From Pontibacter actiniarum (lineage in GTDB: Bacteria > Bacteroidota > Bacteroidia > Cytophagales > Hymenobacteraceae), in NCBI RefSeq assembly GCF_003585765.1, contig NZ_CP021235.1:1302001-1366000 (forward strand): a stretch of DNA of 64,000 bases. The letters are read 5' to 3'. Position 1 is the first letter of the stretch; each line of letters starts with the position of its first letter. The notes below the pieces were generated by a model, which saw nothing but the letters and a program-made list of their open reading frames with translations, was not told the origin of the DNA and ran no database searches. The position numbers and the translations under genes are program-made. Positions 17,843 through 25,992 of this stretch are shown piece by piece.

Positions 17843-18556
17843 TTACTGTTCTTCCCCGCGCAGCGGCACGGTAGCGGTCGTGCTCGTGTCTGAAACCACG
17901 GTTCCCCCTTTGATGCGGATGATGCGGTCGGTTTTCCCGGCCAGCTCCAGGTCGTGGGTTACCAGCACAAGTGTGGTGCCCGCCTCCCGGTTCAGGTCAA
18001 AGAGCAGCCGCTCTACTTTGTCGCCGGTTTCCTCATCCAGGTTTCCGGTGGGCTCATCGGCAAAAAGTATAGCCGGTTTGTTGGAGAAAGCCCTGGCCAG
18101 CGACACCCGCTGCTGTTCCCCTCCGGAGAGCTGCGTCGGGTAGTGGTCGTGGCGCTCTGCCAACCCTACCCGGCCCAGCAGCTCCATGGCCTGCTGCTGC
18201 ACATGGCGTTCGCCGCGCAGCTCCATCGGCACCATCACGTTCTCCAGCGCGGTGAGGGTCGGGATGAGTTGAAAGTTCTGAAAAATAAAGCCAACGTACT
18301 GGTTTCGTACCTGTGCCCGCTCGTCCTCTGACAGACTGTCCAGCCGAACCCCGTTTAGAATGACAGAGCCGGAAGAGGCCCTGTCGAGGCCTGCGCAGAG
18401 GCCCAGCAGGGTGGTCTTGCCGCTGCCCGAAGGCCCCACAATGGAGCACACGTCGCCGGCCTGTAGCGAAAAATTTATACCTTGCAGCACGGTCAGGTGA
18501 CGGTCGCCGCTGTTATACGTCTTTTTAAGGTCTTGTATCTCGAGTATGGTTGACAC
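17843..18556 (-). CDS. ybbA: ABC transporter ATP-binding protein, YbbA-like
   Basis: A 237-residue ATPase of the LolD/MacB/YbbA class. Walker A GPSGSGKT is at residues 41-48. The Q-loop follows in GFIFQNFQLIPTLTALENV, the signature LSGGEQQRVSLARA lies near 143, and Walker B is ILFADEPTGNLD near 166. The H-loop is in VTHDLELA. It drives the FtsX-type permease encoded 48 bp downstream. The gene starts 145 bp from the divergent tesA, so the two transcripts share a short regulatory region. Confidence 0.9.
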   Translation of the reverse strand: MSTILEIQDLKKTYNSGDRHLTVLQGINFSLQAGDVCSIVGPSGSGKTTLLGLCAGLDRASSGSVILNGVRLDSLSEDERAQVRNQYVGFIFQNFQLIPTLTALENVMVPMELRGERHVQQQAMELLGRVGLAERHDHYPTQLSGGEQQRVSLARAFSNKPAILFADEPTGNLDEETGDKVERLLFDLNREAGTTLVLVTHDLELAGKTDRIIRIKGGTVVSDTSTTATVPLRGEEQ

Positions 18557-18701
18557 GCTTTTGTCTTGGGTTTAGTAATGGGTGGATTTTAGGCACCGGT
18601 TGCCGCTTTGGGGCGAGGGTGCATCTTTCCGAACAAAATAACTCTTACGGCACGTTATAGGTTTAGAGTTGACGCCGTTTAAATTTAGAAAAATAAAGCT
18701 A

Positions 18702-19421
18702 ATGAAGATAAAGAATCTATACTTTGCCTATGCTTTTACAGCGCTGGCGGCCCTCTACGGCTGTGGCGATGTGGAAACGACGAACCAGGTCGAGGAGCCG
18801 TCTTCTGCCAGGGCCGCGGCGCAGGAAGGGGAAAAGCCAGCCGCCGCCGCGGAAACCAAAACGGTACTGTTCTTTGGCAACAGCCTGACGGCCGGCTATG
18901 GGCTGGAGACGGACCAGGCCTTCCCGGCCCTGATACAGGAGCGAATCGACTCGCTGGACCTGCCCTACAAGGTAATAAACGCCGGTGTGAGCGGTGAGAC
19001 CACCGCCGGAGGGAAAAGCCGCATCGACTGGCTGCTAAAGCAACCCGTGGATGTTTTTGTGCTGGAGCTGGGGGCAAATGACGGCCTGCGCGGCATCGAT
19101 CCGGCACAAACCTACACCAACCTGAAAGCCATTATTGAAAAGGTGCGGGCCAAGAACCCGGATGTGAAGGTGGTGTTGGCAGGCATGCAGATTCCGCCGA
19201 GCATGGGCCAGCAGTATGCCGAGGAGTTCAGAGGTGTTTTCACCCGAATTGCCGAAGAGGAGAACGTGGCGCTGATCCCCTTCTTGCTGGAAGGCGTGGC
19301 CGGAATCCCGAAGCTTAACCAGGCTGACGGGATACACCCCACGGTGGAAGGGCAGAAAATAGTTGCCGACAATGTATGGGAGGTACTTGCGCCGGCACTG
19401 CAGCAGGATGCTGAGGCATAG
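18702..19421 (+). CDS. tesA: GDSL arylesterase/lysophospholipase, TesA-like lipoprotein
   Basis: An SGNH hydrolase related to E. coli TesA, which cleaves acyl thioesters and lysophospholipids in the periplasm. The nucleophile is S61 in FFGNSLTAGYG, with N replacing D in the GDSL box. The oxyanion residues follow in GVSGETTAGG and ELGANDGLRG, and the catalytic Asp/His pair lies in DGIHPT near residue 215. Here the signal peptide ends in a lipobox (LYG-C21), so the enzyme should be lipid-anchored, unlike soluble TesA. I start at ATG 18702; a TTG at 18669 would add eleven non-signal residues. It is divergent from ybbA-ybbP, as in E. coli. Confidence 0.88.
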   Translation: MKIKNLYFAYAFTALAALYGCGDVETTNQVEEPSSARAAAQEGEKPAAAAETKTVLFFGNSLTAGYGLETDQAFPALIQERIDSLDLPYKVINAGVSGETTAGGKSRIDWLLKQPVDVFVLELGANDGLRGIDPAQTYTNLKAIIEKVRAKNPDVKVVLAGMQIPPSMGQQYAEEFRGVFTRIAEEENVALIPFLLEGVAGIPKLNQADGIHPTVEGQKIVADNVWEVLAPALQQDAEA

Positions 19422-19990
19422 GTTTTCTCTACACCGGCCAGAAAAAAACAAAAATTTTTAGTGTAAGCATAACCTTTGAAACACAGTGGCGTAATAGAGT
19501 ATGGCTAAAAGTTGAAAATTTGATTTTCGAAAAGAAAGGGCTCCTCTTGTAGGAGCCCTTTCTTTTTACAGCACACCGCTCCTTTCTGCTACTGCAGCAG
19601 CCTGCTCTTCCCTCCTTTCGTACCACATTTTTCCCTTTTAAGTGGTTATATTCTGATGGTTTAAGTTGTAGGCGATGACTTTAAGCTGTCCTTCTCTTAG
19701 CGGCCTCCTGTGCTTAACAAAACCTGCAAACCCAGGTATGCCGCGGTATTTCCAAGCCATACCCACACTCTTTCTGGTTGCATTAGCTATCATCCACGAT
19801 AAAATTGTAGCTTTTTTATAGTTGGTGTTCAGCTATTTATAGCTGGAGGGTTTGTGATGACGAAAAAAAGTTTAAAATTTAAAGCTCCTCAGGCAACCAC
19901 ACCACGGGTACCCTGCATCTAAGGGGTAAAGAGCAACATAAGCTCCAGGCACAAAACGGGAAGATCGATATAGCATAAACTTTTACCAGC
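19422..19990. other. 569-bp intergenic region with one terminator
   Basis: Only the tesA terminator (19534-19567) is clear here. The rest is AT-rich, with short A runs near 19863-19880 just ahead of the sigma-factor gene, and presumably holds its promoter. An open frame on the minus strand over 19429-19626 crosses the terminator and has no protein-like composition, so I do not call it. Confidence 0.5.
19534..19567 (+). terminator. Intrinsic terminator downstream of tesA
   Basis: Perfect 12-bp inverted repeat with arms 19534-19545 and 19551-19562, a 5-nt loop CTTGT and a TTTT tract. Confidence 0.85.
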
Positions 19991-20524
19991 GTGACAGAAG
20001 CAGAACTGATAGCAGGATGCCAGCAGGCAGACGCAAAGGCGCAAAAGCTCTTGTATGAGCGTTTCGCTTCGCAGATGTACGGCGTGTGCCTGCGCTATCT
20101 TAAAAACCAGATGGATGCGGAAGAAGCGTTGCTGAACGGTTTTATGAAGATTTACCAAAACATAGGCGGTTTTGAAGCGAAAGGCAGCTTTGAGGGCTGG
20201 GTTCGCCGCATTATGGTGAACGAGGCGCTGGCTTTCCTGCGAAAGAAGGAGCCGCTGTACATGGGCATCGAAGACAACCATGTGCAGGTGGCCGGCCCCG
20301 GCAGCGCAGACCAGGATCTGGCCGAGGGAGAGCTGCTGGAGCTGCTAAGGACGCTGCCAGCCGGCTACAGGGCCGTTTTTAACCTATATGCGATAGAAGG
20401 GTATGCACACAAAGAAATTGCCGATATGCTCGGGATAACCGAGGGTACGTCAAAATCGCAGTTGAGCAAGGCGCGCACGATGCTGCAGCGCCGGCTCGAA
20501 GGACAAAGTGCTATTGCCGTTTAA
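19991..20524 (+). CDS. ECF RNA polymerase sigma factor
   Basis: A 177-residue extracytoplasmic-function sigma factor. Region 2 spans about residues 1-85 (LLYERFASQMYGVCLRYL, then AEEALLNGFMKIYQNI, the -10-recognition helix). Region 4 spans about 108-170, with LPAGYRAVFNLYAIEGY and the helix-turn-helix HKEIADMLGITEGTSKSQL. The start is GTG at 19991. It heads a three-gene operon with a probable membrane anti-sigma factor and an outer-membrane barrel, the standard layout for envelope-responsive sigma units. Its own target promoters cannot be read from the sequence. Confidence 0.9.
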   Translation: MTEAELIAGCQQADAKAQKLLYERFASQMYGVCLRYLKNQMDAEEALLNGFMKIYQNIGGFEAKGSFEGWVRRIMVNEALAFLRKKEPLYMGIEDNHVQVAGPGSADQDLAEGELLELLRTLPAGYRAVFNLYAIEGYAHKEIADMLGITEGTSKSQLSKARTMLQRRLEGQSAIAV

Positions 20525-20540
20525 CGAGGAGGAAAAGAAC

Positions 20541-21476
20541 ATGAAACCAGAAGACATAGACAACTTATTTAAGGAGCGCCTGGGGAACAGCGCTCCCACA
20601 CCTCCCGCAGATATGTGGGCTCGCCTGCAGGGGCGCATGCAGTCCGAAGCGGCAGCGGAGGAGACACCGGTTGCCCTGCCGCAGGAGGCAGAGCAGAAAA
20701 CCGGCAAGCAACGCTATATGTGGATGTACTCCTCGGTGGCTGCTACGCTTTCCCTGCTGCTAACTGTGGGGGTGGTGTTTTACAACATTAACACCGGCAC
20801 GCCGGAGATAAGCGAGACCCTGACCAAGCACGACGTAAGGCAGCCACAGGAGCTGCCGGTAGCCAGGCCCGAAGTAGCGCCTGCCCCGGAGGCGGTGGAG
20901 CCAGCGGGTGCCATGGCGCTGCAGGAGACTGCCGCAGCGCAGGAAAGCGAAAAAAATGTGCCGGCCCAGGCAACCGCCACCCAGCCAACAGCATCTAACA
21001 CAACAAAGGCACCCGAACAACGGAAGGCCATCGCCCAGGCAACTACTACTCCTAAAGCTGTACAGCAACAAAGCCTGGTGGAGCCGACCGTTGAGAAAGT
21101 GACCGAGGCGGATGCGCAGCCGGCCATCGCAGCCAACACCCAGCCAGCCAGGACAGCGTCTACCGTGCCAGCCACTGCGACAGATGCGGCCGCACCCTCT
21201 GCCCTGGCGACTGCCAAGGCCGACGCCAACATGAATGCCGAGCCTGTGGAGATCATCATCAAGCGTTCTTTTGCCTCGCCAGCGGCCGCGGCCGAGAGCA
21301 ACCCGCAGGAGGATGTCCGCAAGAAAGGTGCACTGGCCAAAAACATCTTTAAGCAGGTGCGCAACCTTGCTGCCGGCGAAGGTGTGGAATTGTCGGAATT
21401 AGGCATCCGAGCCGATCGGGTGGCCCTGGAAACCCGAATCGGCAAACAGAAAATCTCAAAAGTGATCAATCTTTAA
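20541..21476 (+). CDS. Probable membrane anti-sigma factor / hypothetical protein
   Basis: A 311-residue protein that starts 16 bp after the sigma gene behind an unusually good Shine-Dalgarno (AGGAGG near 20526-20531). This site, rare among Bacteroidota genes, decides the ATG at 20541. The short cytosolic N-terminus (DIDNLFKERLGNSAPTPPA) resembles the DNLF/W-type segments of Bacteroidota anti-sigma-like proteins. It is followed by one transmembrane helix near residues 65-85. A long Ala/Thr/Pro/Gln-rich, low-complexity periplasmic region (about 90-255) leads to a basic C-terminal segment. Regulation of the adjacent sigma factor is inferred from gene order. Confidence 0.6.
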   Translation: MKPEDIDNLFKERLGNSAPTPPADMWARLQGRMQSEAAAEETPVALPQEAEQKTGKQRYMWMYSSVAATLSLLLTVGVVFYNINTGTPEISETLTKHDVRQPQELPVARPEVAPAPEAVEPAGAMALQETAAAQESEKNVPAQATATQPTASNTTKAPEQRKAIAQATTTPKAVQQQSLVEPTVEKVTEADAQPAIAANTQPARTASTVPATATDAAAPSALATAKADANMNAEPVEIIIKRSFASPAAAAESNPQEDVRKKGALAKNIFKQVRNLAAGEGVELSELGIRADRVALETRIGKQKISKVINL

Positions 21477-21486
21477 ACTCAAAAAC

Positions 21487-22605
21487 ATGAAACGAATACT
21501 GCTACTCGTAATGGCCATTGTCATGGCCGCCGCTACCGGTGTGTCTGCCAAAGGCGGATCTACCCTGCAACAACGCCTCGGCTCCCCTGACCAGGACACC
21601 ATTGTGGTGAAAATGGCAAACGGTGCAAAAATGATCCTGCATCTGCAAAACATACAGCAGCTGCAGGCTTTCCAGAACTACAGCCTTGACTCGCTGATGC
21701 GGGAGCTTAACAAGTACGTGGAGCGCGTGGACAACATGGAAAACTCGAACCAGGAGTCTAAAGAAATGACAGTTACCTTCAACAAAGCCAAGGCAGAGGA
21801 CGGCAAGGAGGAACAGGTGACCATCACCGTGCAGGAAGAAGACCCGCAGACGGGCGGGGTAACCAAGGAAACACACGAGGTGGTGATCAACAAAAGCTTT
21901 AAGATTAAGGTGGATGTGGAGGAAGACGGGGAAAACACCCGCGTAAACGTGGACATGCCCAGCAAGCAGGAGCGCGACAGCATCCGCCATGTGAAGGAAA
22001 TCGAGGACTACAAATCTACCCGCTGGGGTTTTGACATTGACCTGGGCTTCAACACCTTTACCGATATCGACAACACGCCGGACCTGAAAGCCTGGGGCTC
22101 GCGGTACGTAAGCCTGAACTGGCGCCTTCGGTCGCAGATCGGCGGCCGCACCAGCCCATTCTACCTCTTGTCCGGCCTGGAGTTCGCCTTTAACAACTAC
22201 ATGTTCGAAGACGATATTATCGTGCGTGATGTAGACGGCGTAACGGTTTTCGAGGAGGCGGAAGAGCTTAGTTTCGAAAAGTCAAAGCTCACCCACTCCT
22301 CTGTTAACGTGCCGCTGATGGCCCTGCTGGAGTTTAAGCGCGAAAACGGGAAAGACGGCTTTACCATCGGCGCAGGCCCCTTTGTTGGCTACCGCCTGGG
22401 CAGCCACTCCAAAATCAAGCTTAACGGAGACAAGGAGAAAGACCGTGACAGCTTTAACCTGAGCGACATGCAGTACGGTGCCGAAGGCGTGATCGGGTAC
22501 GGCGGTGTAACGCTCTTTGGCAAGTATAACATGAACGACCTGTTTAAAGACAACCGCGGCCCCGAAACAAGTGTGGTCAGCTTTGGCCTGCGCCTGTTCC
22601 TGTAA
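21487..22605 (+). CDS. Outer-membrane beta-barrel protein
   Basis: A 372-residue exported protein: signal peptide 1-21 (ends VSA-KG), a charged region (about 25-170) rich in Glu, Lys and Val, then about eight amphipathic strands ending in a terminal Leu-Phe-Leu (SFGLRLFL). This fits a PorT-like barrel. It follows the putative anti-sigma gene by 10 bp and is the last gene of the sigma operon, ending at a bidirectional terminator. The envelope location makes it a likely client or sensor of the sigma system (inference). No enzymatic motif is visible. Confidence 0.7.
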   Translation: MKRILLLVMAIVMAAATGVSAKGGSTLQQRLGSPDQDTIVVKMANGAKMILHLQNIQQLQAFQNYSLDSLMRELNKYVERVDNMENSNQESKEMTVTFNKAKAEDGKEEQVTITVQEEDPQTGGVTKETHEVVINKSFKIKVDVEEDGENTRVNVDMPSKQERDSIRHVKEIEDYKSTRWGFDIDLGFNTFTDIDNTPDLKAWGSRYVSLNWRLRSQIGGRTSPFYLLSGLEFAFNNYMFEDDIIVRDVDGVTVFEEAEELSFEKSKLTHSSVNVPLMALLEFKRENGKDGFTIGAGPFVGYRLGSHSKIKLNGDKEKDRDSFNLSDMQYGAEGVIGYGGVTLFGKYNMNDLFKDNRGPETSVVSFGLRLFL

Positions 22606-22636
22606 GTATAAAAAGCGTTTGATTGTGATAAGGTGA

Positions 22637-22674
22637 AACAGAAAGAGGAGCCCCGTGAGGCTCCTCTTTCTGTT
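22637..22674. terminator. Bidirectional terminator, beta-barrel gene / SpoU methyltransferase
   Basis: Perfect 16-bp inverted repeat, arms 22637-22652 and 22659-22674, 6-nt loop, A-rich left and T-rich right ends, between converging genes. Confidence 0.85.
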
Positions 22675-22688
22675 ATGCTACTACTCTA

Positions 22689-23435
22689 TCAGCTGTTGCG
22701 CTTAAAGTTATCGATGATGATGGCCGTGGCCGTGGCCACGTTGAGCGACTCGGCTCCTCCGAAGGCCGGGATCTTGACCAGTTGGTTTACCTGTGCAGCC
22801 ACCTCCGGCCGAATGCCATTGGCCTCGTTGCCGAGCACCACAATGCCTTCGGGCTTTAGCTGCATGCGGTGCAGGTTTTCTCCGCTGAGGGCCGCGCCAT
22901 AGATGTTATACTTCGCGGTGTGCTGTTGCAGCCAGTCGGGCAGGCCCAGGTAGTACACGTTTACGCGGGTAAAGGAGCCCATGGTGGAGGAGATAACTTT
23001 CGGGTTGTAGAAGTCGGCGCAGGTTTCGGAGCAGACGACTTTGTTAATGCCGTACCAGTCGGCAATGCGGATGATGGTGCCGAGGTTGCCGGGGTCGCGG
23101 ATGTCGTCGAGGGCGATAGCCAGCTCCTGCGGGCTTAGCTGCAGCGGTGGCAGCTGCCGCATACTTGCCACGGCCAGGGCTGCGTTATTACTGGCGAAGG
23201 TGCCGGCTTTTACCAGTTCCTCCTCCTTTACCACCTCATAAGCATAACCTTTGCCCAGGATCGCGGTATGTTCACGCAGGAAGGCTTCGGTTACGAACAG
23301 GTGTTGCAGCTTAAAGCCGGAGTGCAGCAGCTCCAGTACACTTTTGGCACCCTCTACCACAAAGGCTTGGTGTTGATTGCGGTATTTTTTTACTTGCAGG
23401 GATTTAATATACTTTACAACTGCTTTCGACAACAT
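22689..23435 (-). CDS. SpoU/TrmH-family RNA 2'-O-methyltransferase
   Basis: A 248-residue SPOUT methyltransferase. The N-terminal substrate-binding domain (about 1-95) is followed by the three knot motifs: DIRDPGNLGTIIRIADW, IVVLGNEANGI and SLNVATATAI. The asparagine and arginine of motif 1 and the glutamate of motif 2 are present. Members methylate ribose in rRNA or tRNA; RlmB-type 23S G2251 activity is possible but not provable here. The start codon lies only 15 bp from the divergent TTG of tamL, so both promoters must lie inside the opposite gene's 5' end. Confidence 0.87.
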   Translation of the reverse strand: MLSKAVVKYIKSLQVKKYRNQHQAFVVEGAKSVLELLHSGFKLQHLFVTEAFLREHTAILGKGYAYEVVKEEELVKAGTFASNNAALAVASMRQLPPLQLSPQELAIALDDIRDPGNLGTIIRIADWYGINKVVCSETCADFYNPKVISSTMGSFTRVNVYYLGLPDWLQQHTAKYNIYGAALSGENLHRMQLKPEGIVVLGNEANGIRPEVAAQVNQLVKIPAFGGAESLNVATATAIIIDNFKRNS

Positions 23436-23450
23436 AGCTAGGTTACACGT

Positions 23451-25889
23451 TTGAGATCACGATTATACATATCTGCCCTGATTTTTACAATGCTAGGCGT
23501 TAACGCCTGCGTTCCCACGAAATACCTGGGTGAGAACGAAAAGCTGCTTGTAAGTATAGAGCCACAGGGCTTGGAGACGGTGGATCCGACTGCTATTCAG
23601 AGCCTTTACCAGCAGGAGCCCAACCGCATGGTGCTCGGCTCCACCCCTTACCTGGCGCTCTACAATTTCGGTAAAAAGTTTTACGACCCGCAGAAGATCC
23701 AGGCGCGGATAGAAAAGCAGCAGGCCAGAAAGGCGCGCAAGATCGAAGAGGCGGGCAGCGACTCCACGCAGATCGTAAAGCTACGCGATAAATATGACAA
23801 CCGCATTGAGCGCCTGAAGAACAAGCTGAAGGAGGGCAACTTCATTATGCAGCTTGGGGAGCCGCCCGCCATCTACGACTCGACGTTGATGGAGGCGACG
23901 ATGGACCAGATCGATGTGTACCTGAACTCCAAAGGCTACTTTAACCATGAGGCCAGCTACACCAAAAGCGTGAAAAGGGACAAGCTCGTATACATTGACA
24001 TCAACATAGATGAAAACGAGCCCTACCGCTACTCTGAGCTGAGCTATGACATTGAGGACCCGCGTGTCCTGCGCATTGTAAAGGCCACCGAGGACCGCTC
24101 GCTGCTGCAACTGGGCGAGAAGTATGACGAGGATGAGCTGACACTGGAGCGCGACCGGCTGTACCAGCTGCTAAAGAACCGCGGTTACTACGACTTTGCC
24201 CGTGCCTACATTGAGTTTGAGGTTGATACGAGCTATGCCGGCAACACGACCCGCATCAAAACCATTATAGAGAACCCCGAGCAGGACTCCACCCACAAAG
24301 TGTACACCATCAACGATGTATACTTTAAAACGGACTCCGATCGCTTCGGTATTCCGCGCGACACCATGGTTTACAACGGGGTAAAGTACGTGGCCTACGA
24401 CCAGAAGTACTCGCCGCTCATCCTGGACAAAAAGATTGACATTTACCCGGGCCAGCGCTACAGCCAGCTGCGCACCTCTACCACACAGCGTAAGCTGGCC
24501 GACCTGGATGTGTTCCAGTTCAACAACGTGCTCTACACCAAGGTAGACCCCAATGACTCCACCTATGCGCTGAATGCGCTGGTGAATGCCCTGCCGGCCA
24601 AGAAGTTTCAGGAGACGGCTGAGCTGGGGGTAAACTTTACGGAGCGGCGCCCGGGCCCCTTCTCGAGCCTGACCCTGCGCGTGCGCAATGTGTTCGGCGG
24701 TGCCGAGAACCTGGACCTGGGGATACGGGGCGGACTGGAGTACCAGGTGAGCTTTACAGACCCGGACGAGACGGTGCAGATACAGGAGTTTGGCGCCAAT
24801 GCCGCCCTCTCGTTCCCGGTTATCCTGCTGCCCTTTACAAACCACAGCCTGCTGTCGGAGTACAGCCCGCGTACGCGAGTGTACACAGGCTACAGCAGCG
24901 AAGACCGGCAGGAGTACGTGCGATCGACCTACGAGCTGGGCCTGGACTATATCTGGCAGCGTTCGCGCAACCCTTTGCAGCCCCCGGTGATGCAGTTTAT
25001 CTTCTCCCCTGTTAACCTGAACATTGTGCAGGGCGATATACGGGATGAGAACTTTCGAAATACGTTGGAAAACAACAGCTCCGGCGGCCGCTCGCTCCTC
25101 GAAAGTTTTGACGACGGTATTATCTCCTTCGTCGGCTTTAGCTTTATCTATAACACCAACGATTTTACGCAGACCCGCAATGCCCGCTACTTCAGAACCC
25201 TGGTGGAGCTGGGCGGGCTTTCCAAAGAGCTGGGGCTGGAGCTGAATATAAACAACCTGCGCACCTACCAGTACGGGCGTATTAACCCGGATTTCCGTCG
25301 CTACATCCCCCTGGGCGGGCAGCGCTACTTTGTGTATCGCCTGAATGCGGGTGTGGTCTCTCCCATGTTTGGCGAGAACACTATTCCGTACGACAAGTTC
25401 TTCTTTGCCGGCGGCGCCTCCAGCGTGCGTGCCTGGCAGTCGCGGCGCTTAGGCCTGGGCTCTTACGCCTCCCTGCGCACCGTAGATGACGAGGAGGGCA
25501 ACATTGAGGTGGTGCGGGACTACAGTATAGAGCAGCCGGGTGAGGTGCTGGTGGAGGCCAACCTGGAGTACCGCTTTAACATGTTCAGCTTTATAAACGG
25601 GGCTTTCTTTGTGGATGCGGGTAACGTGTGGCTCCTGGAGCCCAACAGAAACAAACCGGGTGCCGATTTCCAGTTCAATAGGTTTTACAAAGAGCTGGCG
25701 GTGGGTACCGGATTCGGGCTTCGCTTTGACCTGTCGGTGCTGATTCTGCGCTTTGACCTGGCCACCAAAGTATACGACCCGGCAAACTGGAAGAACGATA
25801 AGTTTGTGCTGCCTAACTTTAAGCTGACCGATTTTTTTACCCGGAACAACCAAAGCACCTTACAAATCGGTATCGGCTATCCTTTCTAA
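23451..25889 (+). CDS. tamL: TamL-like outer-membrane assembly lipoprotein (BamA/TamA superfamily)
   Basis: An 812-residue Omp85-superfamily protein. It has a lipoprotein signal with lipobox LGVNAC, so the N-terminus is lipidated, the mark that separates Bacteroidota TamL from proteobacterial TamA. POTRA-like modules follow (about 35-390), then a C-terminal 16-strand barrel (about 400-812) with the FFAGGASSVRAWQ loop near 650. The start is TTG at 23451; the next ATG (M14) would destroy the signal peptide. It should insert barrel proteins together with TamB, which is not in the window. It is followed by two tandem hairpins. Confidence 0.85.
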   Translation: MRSRLYISALIFTMLGVNACVPTKYLGENEKLLVSIEPQGLETVDPTAIQSLYQQEPNRMVLGSTPYLALYNFGKKFYDPQKIQARIEKQQARKARKIEEAGSDSTQIVKLRDKYDNRIERLKNKLKEGNFIMQLGEPPAIYDSTLMEATMDQIDVYLNSKGYFNHEASYTKSVKRDKLVYIDINIDENEPYRYSELSYDIEDPRVLRIVKATEDRSLLQLGEKYDEDELTLERDRLYQLLKNRGYYDFARAYIEFEVDTSYAGNTTRIKTIIENPEQDSTHKVYTINDVYFKTDSDRFGIPRDTMVYNGVKYVAYDQKYSPLILDKKIDIYPGQRYSQLRTSTTQRKLADLDVFQFNNVLYTKVDPNDSTYALNALVNALPAKKFQETAELGVNFTERRPGPFSSLTLRVRNVFGGAENLDLGIRGGLEYQVSFTDPDETVQIQEFGANAALSFPVILLPFTNHSLLSEYSPRTRVYTGYSSEDRQEYVRSTYELGLDYIWQRSRNPLQPPVMQFIFSPVNLNIVQGDIRDENFRNTLENNSSGGRSLLESFDDGIISFVGFSFIYNTNDFTQTRNARYFRTLVELGGLSKELGLELNINNLRTYQYGRINPDFRRYIPLGGQRYFVYRLNAGVVSPMFGENTIPYDKFFFAGGASSVRAWQSRRLGLGSYASLRTVDDEEGNIEVVRDYSIEQPGEVLVEANLEYRFNMFSFINGAFFVDAGNVWLLEPNRNKPGADFQFNRFYKELAVGTGFGLRFDLSVLILRFDLATKVYDPANWKNDKFVLPNFKLTDFFTRNNQSTLQIGIGYPF

Positions 25890-25907
25890 ACCAGATGTTT
25901 TCAGTGT

Positions 25908-25975
25908 GGCAGGCCTATGGTAGGCCTGCCCTAGGCATAAAAAAAGCCCTGCCAGGTATAGGCAGGGCTTTTTTT
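25908..25975. terminator. Tandem hairpins forming a convergent terminator
   Basis: The first stem has arms 25908-25917 and 25921-25930. The second has arms 25939-25953 and 25961-25975 (15 bp, A7...T7 edges). They separate tamL from the converging E1 dehydrogenase gene and should stop both transcripts. Confidence 0.85.
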
Positions 25976-25992
25976 ATACTTGTTAGCTATAC

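Noticed and set aside
19429-19626. Small minus-strand frame after tesA
   Set aside because: Runs through the tesA terminator hairpin and shows Lys/Arg/Ser-rich, non-conserved-looking sequence.
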